This document shows positions 44,083-51,919 of a stretch of DNA of 62,292 nucleotides, piece after piece. Position numbers and translations under genes: made by a program. Source of the stretch: Kiritimatiellia bacterium (lineage in GTDB: Bacteria > Verrucomicrobiota > Kiritimatiellia > RFP12 > UBA1067); NCBI GenBank assembly GCA_017447805.1, contig JAFSMR010000002.1:1-62292 (forward strand), written 5' to 3'. The notes below the pieces were generated by a model. It was not told the origin of the DNA, searched no databases, and was given only the letters and a program-made list of their open reading frames with translations. Every line of letters begins with the position of its first letter. The first letter of the stretch is position 1.

Positions 44083-44298
44083 TCAGGATGATTGGCGGCG
44101 GGATTTAACCTCGTTCTGTAATAGCCTTTCATAATAATCGGCTACAATATCGACCTCGATTTGACTTGGCCTAGCCAAAAACTCGAACTCGTTGAACTTG
44201 AAATACACCGAGCAATCGTTGCGCTTTGCGAAAGCAAGTGCCTTGCGCGCGGCATCTTTGATGGTAGTACCGGCCGGAAATTCTGCGGTGATTATCAT
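44083..44298 (-). CDS. Small prophage early protein, unknown
   Basis: 71 residues. GAGGAGG precedes ATG 44298, which overlaps the stop of the ASCH-like gene by four bases (ATGA), so translation is coupled. The fold looks alpha/beta (MIITAEFPAGTTIKDAARKALAFAKRNDCSVYF...), with one short basic C-terminus. It is the last gene of the minus-strand early operon. I do not recognise the family. Confidence 0.7.
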   Translation of the reverse strand: MIITAEFPAGTTIKDAARKALAFAKRNDCSVYFKFNEFEFLARPSQIEVDIVADYYERLLQNEVKSRRQSS

Positions 44299-44693
44299 TT
44301 CGCCTCCTCTATTGGATAGTGTCCCCAGTTTTGCGGCGGATTTAAGGGAAAAGGCTCTGGAGAATCAAACTTCTCCGCTTTGTAAACACGCAAGGCCGTG
44401 ACAAGTTTCCCCTTAGAGTAATATTGAAGTTCATAAGCCGAAATGCCAGGCAGATTCCGGGTGAAGCACTGATTCTTCAGGACAAGCTCCCAAACATCCA
44501 ACCCCCAGCCAGTAATCGCCGTAGAGAAAACGATTTTCCCGGTTATTGCCGACACCGGCGCCGATTCGTAGATAAAGATTTCTTCGTAGATAGGCGGGGC
44601 CTTTTTGCGGAACTCCCAGTTCTTCTTGCCCTCATATATCTTCTTGGCATACTCGGGCTTTATAGCCAAAACTATGACTTTTCGCGCTTTCAT
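44295..44693 (-). CDS. ASCH/PUA-like domain protein
   Basis: 132 residues from ATG 44693, chosen over the longer frame because AAAGGAGG stands just upstream and the ATGA overlaps the previous stop. VIVLAIKPEYAKKIYEGKKNWEFRKKAP is the signature start of ASCH (activating-signal-cointegrator homology) domains, a PUA-like RNA- or modified-base-binding fold; IFIYESAPVSAITGKIVF is the second conserved strand pair. Small ASCH proteins are frequent in phages and are thought to bind nucleic acid. It sits in the early operon behind the GemA-position gene. Exact target unknown. Confidence 0.8.
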   Translation of the reverse strand: MKARKVIVLAIKPEYAKKIYEGKKNWEFRKKAPPIYEEIFIYESAPVSAITGKIVFSTAITGWGLDVWELVLKNQCFTRNLPGISAYELQYYSKGKLVTALRVYKAEKFDSPEPFPLNPPQNWGHYPIEEAK

Positions 44694-45220
44694 TTGGCCT
44701 CCTTTGCCGGGACGGATTCCCAATGCGCGCCGAAGTGATATGCCAAGCGGTATTTGCCGCCGAGGCGTTTGACGAGACGGCGGCGAGCCTTATCGAGGAT
44801 GCAAAAGACGATGCGCGGAGTAGCAGCCGGGAAATCCAACCACCAATGATCGCCGCAAGCAGGGGCAAAGAGGAATCCTGCTTTTTTGAGGATGCCCTGG
44901 AGGTATGCTAGTCGGTCGAGCTCAGGGCGTCCGGATAGCTCACCTAATTGGCGGGCGCAATCGTCGGCCATTGCGACCCAGCGGCGCTCTTCGCCTAGGC
45001 AAAAAGCGGCCGCGAGGTCCCAATCGCCGGCATCTGCGGCATGCCGGCGCATGATGGCTTCGAATTCGCTAGTATTATTGCAGAGCGTAGAAGATTCTTT
45101 GCCGGTTTCATCCTTAAGGACCGCCAAGCGATATTCCTCGCGTTCCTCAGAAGATAGCCCAAGCGCAAAAGCCGCACGAGCGACGAGCCGCCGATAGCAT
45201 TTCATTTGGGCCGTTGTCAT
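44690..45220 (-). CDS. GemA/gp16-like early regulator (tentative)
   Basis: 176 residues; GGAGG precedes ATG 45220, and TAATG overlap links it to the DUF3164 gene. The N-terminal two thirds are helical (MKCYRRLVARAAFALGLSSEEREEYRLAVLKDETGKES), in the manner of the DUF1018/GemA proteins of Mu-like phages, where the same 'early, after DUF3164' position is occupied. The C-terminal third ends FGAHWESVPAKEAK and contains a WWLDFPAATPRIVFCILDKARR beta segment. The match to GemA is weak and mostly positional; a phage-specific unknown is the alternative. Confidence 0.6.
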   Translation of the reverse strand: MTTAQMKCYRRLVARAAFALGLSSEEREEYRLAVLKDETGKESSTLCNNTSEFEAIMRRHAADAGDWDLAAAFCLGEERRWVAMADDCARQLGELSGRPELDRLAYLQGILKKAGFLFAPACGDHWWLDFPAATPRIVFCILDKARRRLVKRLGGKYRLAYHFGAHWESVPAKEAK

Positions 45221-45846
45221 TATGATACCTCCTTTTCATCTTCCGGCCAGCAATCGGCGATATCGAGGCGGATTGGCTTAAATTCGTCCTCTACTCGCGC
45301 GCGTGTTGCGACATAGAGATAGCGTTTACCTTTTTGCGTAGTAAGCGCCTCGCGAAGGATTACAGCGCCCTCGTTCCACAAGGGGTCGTTGACATTTAGA
45401 GAAAGAAGTTCGCTGATTTTAGAGCGGCTTAGAAAACCCTTTCTATCGGTTTTAAATGCGGCTTCAACAAGCTTCTTAACGACGTAGGCTTTATCGCCCA
45501 TTTGCCCAAGTTCTTTGGCGACATAGCCCATCATCAATTCGCGTGCCTTAATTACGCGCTCATCAAGAGTTATAGTGTAGTTTTGGCGAATGCCGGCTTC
45601 AATTAGTCCATCGAAAGAACGTGCCGAAAAGTTGCCCTTTCCCCCGAGCGACTCCTTGCAATCGGCTAGGGCGTTCAGCCGCTCGATGGAATACTTAACG
45701 AGCTTTTCGAGCGCTTCGCGAGCGTCCACGAAAACGTGGTGAACTTGGCGGATTGTTTTATCCTTCATCTTGTCGTAGGCCGAGACATAAGCTATCGGCA
45801 CATCGTTCCCGCGCGCATCGCGCATCGTCTTCATTTGCTTTTTCAT
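45220..45846 (-). CDS. DUF3164 family protein (Mu-like prophage)
   Basis: 208 residues from ATG 45846, set by AAAGGAAAACC upstream; a longer frame to 45939 would overlap MuB. The family layout is visible: an N-terminal MRDARGNDVPIAYVSAYDKMKDKTI, a central ARSFDGLIEAGIRQNYTITLDERVIKAREL, and a C-terminal LVEAAFKTDRKGFLSRSKISELLSLNVNDPLWNEG...KRYLYVATRA. DUF3164 genes stand next to the transposition genes in Mu-like phages; the biochemical role is not known. 22 bases separate it from MuB. Confidence 0.88.
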   Translation of the reverse strand: MKKQMKTMRDARGNDVPIAYVSAYDKMKDKTIRQVHHVFVDAREALEKLVKYSIERLNALADCKESLGGKGNFSARSFDGLIEAGIRQNYTITLDERVIKARELMMGYVAKELGQMGDKAYVVKKLVEAAFKTDRKGFLSRSKISELLSLNVNDPLWNEGAVILREALTTQKGKRYLYVATRARVEDEFKPIRLDIADCWPEDEKEVS

Positions 45847-45868
45847 GGTTGGTTTTCCTTTATTTGGA

Positions 45869-46972
45869 TTAATAATCGTTTTTGAGGCGTTCAAGCTGAG
45901 CGTAACCTGCTGCGACTGCATTAAAATCGCTCCATGCAAGTTCGCGCTTGGCGGAACTAGCTATTGCATAAGCCTTTTGCAGATACTTCACGAACACGCC
46001 AAGCCCTCGCGTCTTTAAGAGCTGTTTTATATCTGCCAGAAGCGCGCCAGAAGGAATCGGGAGCTCGAAGGACCGCGCGAAATCGTTGATATCCTTGACT
46101 TTCGGCACATCCGGCAAAACTACCTTGACAACGCCTCTCATTTGAAGTTGCTCAAAGACTTTCTGGTACTTTGAGCTTTCGAGTTTTTCCAAGCCCAACT
46201 TTGTGGAAGATAGAACGAGCCCACAGCCGGTGCGATCGTGTATGCCTCGAATAAATTCCACAAGAGATACTGCCGCTCTTTCTTCCAAGGTCAATAATGC
46301 TTCGTGAAATTCATCGACAATAAGCAGATTGTATCGGTTCAGACCGCCGAAAATTGCGTCCTCTTGTGCCCATAATTTAGTTGCCTTTACGCCATTGCCG
46401 AGCATTCTAGCGAGCTCATGGACAAACCTAGCGCGCGTCCATCCCGCCATAAGCGCGATGTATCTTGTCCGACCATGGTTGTTTCTGCGTTGGAATTCAA
46501 GAAGTGCTGTAGTCTTGCCCATTTGAGTTCTACCTTAGATGAACGCCGGCATACCGTCGTTCATCGCCGAGCGGCAAGCGTTATGGATTATTTTAGCGGT
46601 CTCGGTTTCTACGAAGCCGATAGACTTTCTCTTCGCTTCCTCTTCCTTGATTCGCTTGCACCTCGCGATCGAAGCGATTGCGCCCGACCAGTTTTCGGCC
46701 TTGTAGTTGCCGTGGAAAAGTCCGTAGACGGTCGCGGCCGACAACTCCGCGGCCTTGCCGAGCTCGTCGTAATTGAGGTGGTATTCCTGCCCAAAGGCGT
46801 AGAGCCAAAATATGGTCTCGCCTTCGTCTTCAGTTATCCGCCCGGCCGCGACGTTCGCCGCGATCACCTTGCGAACTTGATGGGCCGGCATCTGCACGCC
46901 GCGGATTACCGCGCTCGGCTTTTCCTTTTGCGGAATCTGTTCCGCCTCTATTTTCATTGTATCTTCGCTCAT
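45869..46972 (-). pseudogene. MuB-like transposition ATPase interrupted by an in-frame TAA
   Basis: Read from ATG 46972 (preceded by AAAGGAG), the frame gives a helix-turn-helix N-terminal domain (ELGKAAELSAATVYGLFHGNYKAENW) and the MuB-type linker SIGFVETETAKIIHNACRSAMNDGMPAFI. It then meets TAA at 46535-46537 and continues in the same frame as GRTQMGKTTALLEF, the Walker A loop, then LLIVDEFHEA (Walker B) and a complete AAA+ domain to 45869. The two parts align in order with Mu B, which activates MuA and selects targets. A tyrosine codon changed to TAA is the simplest origin. ATG 46522 could in principle start a fragment, but it would lack half of the P-loop. Confidence 0.9.
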
Positions 46973-46992
46973 GTTTTTCTCCTTTCGGTTGG

Positions 46993-47110
46993 TCAAATTC
47001 CTTCTCGCTTCCAAGCCTCGATCCAGCGCTGGGCGGTTTCGTATTTATCGAACCCCGTCCGCCGAGCCTCCCCCCTCCGCTCCCTCCAGCGAGGAATGCG
47101 CGGACGGCAG
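46993..47110 (-). pseudogene. Possible C-terminal remnant of the gene upstream of MuB
   Basis: The last 39 or so codons of a minus-strand frame ending at 46993 read as plausible protein (RIPRWRERRGEARRTGFDKYETAQRWIEAWKREGI), and the stop is placed 20 bases before the MuB start, as an upstream operon gene would be. In Mu-like phages that gene is the transposase MuA. I cannot show that this fragment belongs to MuA; further upstream the frame has no protein-like character. Treat as a weak call. Confidence 0.3.
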
Positions 47111-47146
47111 CTGCAATATCGAATCTCCCACAGAGGCTGCAGCAGA

Positions 47147-47470
47147 ATGAGTGAAGTCTGCGATATAGTCGCGAATGGCGGGCTCGTCATAGGAGGCGGC
47201 GCAATCGTCAAGGCCATCGACTGGCTCTGCGCTTGGTGGCGAAGCCGCCAGCCGCAGAAAATCGAGCAGCCGGTCGAAATCGAAAAGAAGCAGCGCTTCG
47301 TTACCGTGGGCGAGTTCAATAAGCATGTCGAAGATAACCAGCGCGACCACGAAAACCTATTCGCGCGCATGAACCGGAACGATATGGTCACTAGCGAAAT
47401 CAACGGCAAGCTCACCGGCATTCACGACGATTTGCAACTCATCAAAGGCAAACTTTTCAAGACACGATAA
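47147..47470 (+). CDS. Small membrane-anchored coiled-coil phage protein (DUF2730-like)
   Basis: 107 residues, ATG 47147. Residues about 5-28 form one hydrophobic stretch (VANGGLVIGGGAIVKAIDWLCAWW), followed by a charged coiled coil (GEFNKHVEDNQRDHENLFARMNRNDMVTSEINGKLTGIHDDLQLIKGK). Size, topology and place at the head of the late genes resemble the gp25/DUF2730 proteins of Mu-like phages; a holin- or spanin-like role is possible but not shown. A longer reading frame upstream runs over the divergent MuB gene and is not coding. AGAGG at 47132-47136 may be the ribosome-binding site. Confidence 0.65.
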   Translation: MSEVCDIVANGGLVIGGGAIVKAIDWLCAWWRSRQPQKIEQPVEIEKKQRFVTVGEFNKHVEDNQRDHENLFARMNRNDMVTSEINGKLTGIHDDLQLIKGKLFKTR

Positions 47471-47481
47471 GGAGGCGACGA

Positions 47482-47739
47482 ATGGACGCGAAAGATAAAT
47501 ACATAATCAAGCAGGCATTGAGGCTAGTCGAAGCTTCAGGCGGCAATGGCGTCACAGAGAGACAGCTTAAAGAGCAAATCGACCTCGCCGCGGGCGAGCC
47601 GCTCGCGAGCGATAAGCTGGACGAAGCCGTCGAGATGTTAAAAGAGCGCGGCTGGATTACCTGGTATATGGAGCCCATCTGGCACGCTAAGCGCTATACT
47701 CTTACGCCGCGCGGCATGACCGCTTTGGAGGGAATGTAA
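47482..47739 (+). CDS. Small winged-helix-like late protein (gp26 position)
   Basis: 85 residues with AAGGAGG upstream. The pattern of helices and a final beta hairpin (VTERQLKEQIDLAAGEPLASDKLDEAVEMLKERGWITWYMEPIWHAKRYTLTPRG) is that of a winged helix-turn-helix. It occupies the place of Mu gp26 immediately before the small terminase-like gene. Whether it binds DNA as a late regulator or takes part in packaging cannot be told. Confidence 0.7.
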   Translation: MDAKDKYIIKQALRLVEASGGNGVTERQLKEQIDLAAGEPLASDKLDEAVEMLKERGWITWYMEPIWHAKRYTLTPRGMTALEGM

Positions 47740-48309
47740 GTGATCGATACAACCCCTAGAATAGACGCTTTTTACGCTTCGCTTGACGAAGACGGCCGCT
47801 GGGCTCTCTACGACAAGATGAAGAAGGCCGAATGGTTCGTCGCCGCGCAGTATTGCGAAGAGCAGCTACAGCTGCCAAAGCCCTCGAAAAACGCCTGGTA
47901 CAACTTCAAAGCGAAGATGCGCGAGGCAGATAGCGAGCGGCGCATTATTCTTCTTCGCACCGCGAGAAGCGAAGCCGAGGCGATGGCCAAGCGCGCGAAG
48001 ATTTCGTCGATGGATTTCGTCGAAGCCTTGAAAACGCTAGCTGTCGACAAGGCGATGGATGGCGAAGCTTCCGAGGCCGTTCGCTTCGCGCAATCGGCCG
48101 CGCAAATCTGGGACCGCGCGCAAAAGGAAAAGGAACTCGAACTCAAAGAACGCCGCCAATCTACCGCAGAGGATCAGCTGAAGCTCGCGCGGGAAAAGTT
48201 CGAGGCCGCAGAGCGCCGCTTGAACGAAGTGAAAGACGTCACGCAGTCTAGCACCCTTACCGATGAAGAGCGCGTCGCTAAAATCAAGTCCATCTTCGGC
48301 CTAAAATGA
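47740..48309 (+). CDS. Mu gp27-like protein, DUF3486 (small-terminase-like)
   Basis: 189 residues from GTG 47740 with GGAGGGA upstream. The N-terminal half resembles the DNA-binding part of small terminase subunits (PKPSKNAWYNFKAKMREADSERRIILLRTARSEAEAMAKRAKISS), and the C-terminal half is coiled coil (QKEKELELKERRQSTAEDQLKLAREKFEAAERRLNEV). This is the DUF3486 layout, which in Mu stands directly before the large terminase gene, as here (ATGA overlap at 48306). It probably recognises phage DNA ends for packaging. Confidence 0.88.
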   Translation: MIDTTPRIDAFYASLDEDGRWALYDKMKKAEWFVAAQYCEEQLQLPKPSKNAWYNFKAKMREADSERRIILLRTARSEAEAMAKRAKISSMDFVEALKTLAVDKAMDGEASEAVRFAQSAAQIWDRAQKEKELELKERRQSTAEDQLKLAREKFEAAERRLNEVKDVTQSSTLTDEERVAKIKSIFGLK

Positions 48310-49592
48310 AGCTACTAGACGAAATACTCCTTCCGTACCAGAAGCGCTGGGTAGAAGATCCAAGCCGCTTCAAGATAGGGCTATGGTCCCGTCAAACCGG
48401 CAAGAGCTTCGCGACCGCGTGCGAATCGGTCGGCAGCTGCCACATTCATCCCGGCGAGCACTGGGTAGTTCTTTCGGCCGGCGAGCGCCAGGCGCTCGAA
48501 TGGATGGAAAAAGCGAAGAAATGGGCCGAAGCCTACGGCGCGATAATCGATAGCTATGAAGAAATCAGAGAAACTTCCCAAACCCTTATCACCCGCAGCG
48601 AGATCAAGTTCGCGAACGGCTCGCGCATTACCGCAATCCCGGCAAACCCCGCGACGGCCCGAGGCTATTCGGCCAATCTGGTACTGGACGAATTTGCGAT
48701 CCATGAAAAACCGTTCGAAATCTGGGCCGCAATCTACCCCTCGATAACAAACACGAAGACGGGCCTCAAAAAGCTTAGAATCGTCTCGACCCCCAAGGGG
48801 CGCGGCAACAAATTCGCAGACCTCTGGGAATCTAACGAAAGCTATTCCAAGCACAAAGTAACGATTTTAGACGCCGTTAAAGAGGGTTTAGCGGTCGATA
48901 TAGAGGAGCTTAAACGCGGCGTCGACGACCCCGATATCTGGGCGCAGGAGTTCATGTGCGAGTTTATCGATAATACCTCGATACTCCTCCCCTACGAGAT
49001 GATCGGCAAGTGCGAAACATATCAGATTCTCGACCCGGGCGATGCGCCGCTTTATATCGGCATGGATATCGGCCGCTCCAAGGACCTCTCGGCAATCGCG
49101 ACTCTTGCGAAGATCGGCGATGTTCTATACCTCGTAGATTTGACGGTGCTCGAAAAGACGCCGTTCGCCGACCAGCTCGATATCCTTCTCGGCAAGGCGC
49201 GTAATCCGCTTGTCAAGAAGGTCGCAATAGATGCTACCGGCATTGGCGCAATGCTCGCTGAAGAAGCCGCGCGAAAGCTTGGCGGCAAGGTGGAAGAATT
49301 CAAATTTACTTCGCAGTCGAAGGCGGAAATCTTCCCCGGTCTCAGACGCAAGTTCGAAGACCGTCTTATTCGCATTCCCGTCCTGCGCGATTTGAGAGAA
49401 GACTTGCATGCTGTGCAAAAGACCGTATCGACCGGCGGCGCGATAAGCTACACGGCGCCTCGTTCGGCCGACGGCCACTCCGATAGAGCCTCGGCGCTCG
49501 CGCTTGCGGTGCGCGCGGCAACCACAAGAGGCGAACACGTGGCGCCCTTCTATTCGCGCCGCACCCACAACCCCGATTTTAGGAGAATCTAA
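48306..49592 (+). CDS. Mu gp28-like large terminase subunit
   Basis: 428 residues. The ATPase half has a Walker A-like SRQTGKSFATA (residues about 27-37), a Walker B LVLDEFAIHE (about 122-131) and a coupling segment RIVSTPKGRGNKF. The RNase H-like nuclease half has the acidic triad strands YIGMDIGRSKDLSAIA (about 252), VAIDATGIGAMLAEE (about 302) and the C-terminal DGHSDRASALALAV. This is the motor that pumps DNA into the capsid and cuts it. Length and order (small subunit, TerL, portal) fit Mu-like phages. All catalytic residues appear present. Confidence 0.95.
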   Translation: MKLLDEILLPYQKRWVEDPSRFKIGLWSRQTGKSFATACESVGSCHIHPGEHWVVLSAGERQALEWMEKAKKWAEAYGAIIDSYEEIRETSQTLITRSEIKFANGSRITAIPANPATARGYSANLVLDEFAIHEKPFEIWAAIYPSITNTKTGLKKLRIVSTPKGRGNKFADLWESNESYSKHKVTILDAVKEGLAVDIEELKRGVDDPDIWAQEFMCEFIDNTSILLPYEMIGKCETYQILDPGDAPLYIGMDIGRSKDLSAIATLAKIGDVLYLVDLTVLEKTPFADQLDILLGKARNPLVKKVAIDATGIGAMLAEEAARKLGGKVEEFKFTSQSKAEIFPGLRRKFEDRLIRIPVLRDLREDLHAVQKTVSTGGAISYTAPRSADGHSDRASALALAVRAATTRGEHVAPFYSRRTHNPDFRRI

Positions 49593-49595
49593 CAA

Positions 49596-50993
49596 ATGGC
49601 GAAAAGAGAAAAGAAAACGGCGTCGCTCGCGTGGCTCGAGAAATACAATCCTCTCGCGGGGCTTTCCATTTCGGCTGCCAATTCCATATTCGATGCGGCT
49701 CGTGGCGGCGATACCCAGCGCCTCCACTGGATTTATCAGGAAATCGAAACGCAAAATCCGGTCCTATCGATGTGCGTATCGCGCCGCGCAGGCGCGCGCC
49801 TCGCCGCGAAGTGGCGCGTCGTAGAGCTCGATGCTTCGCGCGGCGAAGAAGCCGCCGAACAGAAGCAGGCCCTCGAAGCCTTTTTCTACGGTATCGATAA
49901 CTTGAGCGAACTATTCGAGCACCTCGACCTCGCGCTATTCCGCGGCTTTGCCCACGCGCAGCCGGTTTGGCGCGACGAAAAGCACGTCGAGCATATCGAA
50001 CTTCTCGACTCCTGGAAGTTCCTCAGAAAAGACGGCGAATGGTTCTACAACCCGCAATGCGACGGCTTTACCTCGAGCGCCGTTAGTTGCAAGGATGCCC
50101 GCCTCGTCTCGCTCGTGAGAAAAAGGCCCGTCGATGTCCCCGCGCTTTCGATTCATATCCGCTCAGCAGTCGGCGAGCGCGATTGGGGACGCTTCCTCGA
50201 GCGCTACGCGCTCCCGAAGCCTGCGGTAACGATGGCCGAAAACGCCTCAAACGAGGATAAGTCGAAATATACGGAATCTGCAAGCGCTCTCGAAAACGGG
50301 CAAGTCACCGTTTGGCCATACGGCACCACCCTCTGCGACTTCGCGGGCGGCTCGCGCGGCGTCGACCCATTTTCGACTTTCATCACCCATCAGGAAAAAG
50401 CGATTCTCATGCTTTCGACTGGCGGAACTCTCGGCAGCATGGCAGAAGCGGGCTCGGGAACTTTAGCAGGAAACGCACAGGCCGATGTTTGGCAGCAGAT
50501 TTGCGCGATGGATGCGAATCTTATCGCAGGCGCAATCAATCGCGCTCTTACGAAGGACTTCCTCGAAGCTGCCTTCCCGGGCTCTAGGCCGCTCGTTCGC
50601 TTCGAGTTCGATTTGACCCAAAAGCCGGCCCCTAAAGAAATCTTCGAAATCGCCGCCACCGCGAAAAGCGCAGGCTACATGATCGACAAGACCGAACTCG
50701 AAGAAGCTACCGGCTTTACTCTCGAAATCGCCCCGGAATCTCCTCAAGGCTCCCCCGATTTCAACATCGAACACGCCAAGGGGTTTAATCTCAACGCCAA
50801 GGGGTTCAGAATCGCCGAGAACGCCCAAGACGGCCAAGAACCCGCCCCGGACGAAAATGCGCTAGAATCGAAAAAAATCGGGGTATCGCGTCTAGCCGAT
50901 TCCATTCTCGAAATCATGGCCGAAGAAGCCGCAAAAAGTCTAGCTGGCGGCGCCGCCGAAAACAAAGCGCAAAAGTCAAGGAGGATAAAATGA
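49596..50993 (+). CDS. Portal protein, Mu gp29 type (DUF935)
   Basis: 465 residues. Signatures are WIYQEIETQNPVLSMCVSRRAGARLAAKWRVV near the N-terminus, FRGFAHAQPVW, HIELLDSWKFLRK, GERDWGRFLERYALPKPAVTM and the QKAILMLSTGGTLG...AGNAQADVWQQI stretch, all usual in DUF935 portals. The portal ring is the DNA entry pore and tail-joining site. It follows the terminase by 3 bases, with AGGAG in the terminase 3' end. The C-terminal 100 residues are charged and probably disordered. Intact in length. Confidence 0.94.
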   Translation: MAKREKKTASLAWLEKYNPLAGLSISAANSIFDAARGGDTQRLHWIYQEIETQNPVLSMCVSRRAGARLAAKWRVVELDASRGEEAAEQKQALEAFFYGIDNLSELFEHLDLALFRGFAHAQPVWRDEKHVEHIELLDSWKFLRKDGEWFYNPQCDGFTSSAVSCKDARLVSLVRKRPVDVPALSIHIRSAVGERDWGRFLERYALPKPAVTMAENASNEDKSKYTESASALENGQVTVWPYGTTLCDFAGGSRGVDPFSTFITHQEKAILMLSTGGTLGSMAEAGSGTLAGNAQADVWQQICAMDANLIAGAINRALTKDFLEAAFPGSRPLVRFEFDLTQKPAPKEIFEIAATAKSAGYMIDKTELEEATGFTLEIAPESPQGSPDFNIEHAKGFNLNAKGFRIAENAQDGQEPAPDENALESKKIGVSRLADSILEIMAEEAAKSLAGGAAENKAQKSRRIK

Positions 50994-51883
50994 AGACGAT
51001 ACTGAATTCGATAGAAGAACTTAATGGCGATACGCTCGCGGTGGTCGTGGCTCCGCTCGGCAAATATCCATGCTTCCTAAGAAGCGCGGATGGCAAGAAG
51101 AAGCCGATTGTGCAAACCATCGATTCCGCGGCGCTCGAGCGCGTGCTTAACGCGTGGGAATCGGGCGGCGCGAAAGAGCTTCTAGTCGATGCCGACCACG
51201 ATTCGATGCATGGCGGCTCGACCCGCGCCTACGCCTGGGCGGGGAACCTTCGCCGCGCAGAAAACGGCCTCGTTTGCGATTTCAAGTTTACGCCGCTTGG
51301 GCGCGAGACCGTAACGAACCGCGAATTCCGCTTCGTCTCGCCCGTCTTCAATTGCGATAAATCGGGCAAGATTCTCTCGCTCGAGAATATCGCGCTTACG
51401 AACAGACCCAATTTACCGGTTCCCTGCCTGATCAACAGCGAGGAAGCGGCTGAAGAAATTGTTGATCAACCAAACGAGGAAAATCCGCAAATGGATAAAA
51501 TCAAAGAAGCGCTAGGGCTTGGCGCCGATGCAACCGAAGAAGCGGTCGTAGAGGCGATAGCAGCTCTCCAAAAGCGCATATCGGACGCCGAAGCGGCCAC
51601 AGTGAAAAACGAGGCCGAACGCTGCGCCGACGAAAACAAAGACCGCCTCGAGAATCGCGATGAGTTCATAAAGCTCTATTGCGAGAACGGCAAGGAGGTC
51701 GCAATGGCGTTTTTAAGCGCCATTAAAGCGCCAGCAAAGCCGGCCGAAAAGCCCGCCCAGGTGCTTCTCAACGCGAAGGATGGCGCAACGCCCGTTATCG
51801 AAAACGCGCGCGAACAGATGGCGACGCTCCCGCCGAGCCAAAGAGCCGCATTCTTCAAAGAACACGAAAAAGAATTCAACTAA
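50990..51883 (+). CDS. Head maturation protease with scaffold, Mu I/Z type
   Basis: 297 residues. The protease half (1-150) shows the Mu gpI pattern: LLVDADHDSMHG, YAWAGNLRRAENGLVCDFKFTPLGRETVTNREFRFVSPVF, and LENIALTNRPNLP. The rest is a coiled coil (KIKEALGLGADATEEAVVEAIAALQKRISDAEAATVKNEA) with the LLNAKDGATPVIENAREQ-type scaffold tail. In Mu, gene Z (scaffold) starts inside gene I in the same frame; here ATG 51491, 11 bases after a GAGGAA (51475-51480), may do the same. It overlaps the portal gene by four bases. Confidence 0.88.
   Translation: MKTILNSIEELNGDTLAVVVAPLGKYPCFLRSADGKKKPIVQTIDSAALERVLNAWESGGAKELLVDADHDSMHGGSTRAYAWAGNLRRAENGLVCDFKFTPLGRETVTNREFRFVSPVFNCDKSGKILSLENIALTNRPNLPVPCLINSEEAAEEIVDQPNEENPQMDKIKEALGLGADATEEAVVEAIAALQKRISDAEAATVKNEAERCADENKDRLENRDEFIKLYCENGKEVAMAFLSAIKAPAKPAEKPAQVLLNAKDGATPVIENAREQMATLPPSQRAAFFKEHEKEFN
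51491..51883 (+). CDS. Possible internally started scaffold protein (Z-like)
   Basis: ATG 51491 is codon 168 of the protease gene, in frame, with GAGGAA about ten bases upstream, and it opens exactly where the coiled-coil scaffold begins (MDKIKEALGLG). The product would be 130 residues, lacking the protease. Mu makes its scaffold Z from an internal start in gene I, so the arrangement is plausible. Sequence alone cannot prove use of this start. Confidence 0.45.
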   Translation: MDKIKEALGLGADATEEAVVEAIAALQKRISDAEAATVKNEAERCADENKDRLENRDEFIKLYCENGKEVAMAFLSAIKAPAKPAEKPAQVLLNAKDGATPVIENAREQMATLPPSQRAAFFKEHEKEFN

Positions 51884-51919
51884 ACTTTCAACCAACAACA
51901 AGAAAGGTAAAATAAATCT

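Noticed and set aside
46535..46537. Alternative genetic code with TAA as sense
   Set aside because: Other genes in the window, including the tape measure, acetate kinase and pta, end normally at TAA, so the codon is a real stop.
46418..47146. 5' part of the long plus-strand ORF ending at 47470
   Set aside because: It overlaps the MuB gene in antisense; only the part from ATG 47147 has protein character.
47147..47470. Holin
   Set aside because: Only one hydrophobic segment and a long coiled coil; lysis function cannot be supported, and no endolysin gene is visible in the prophage.
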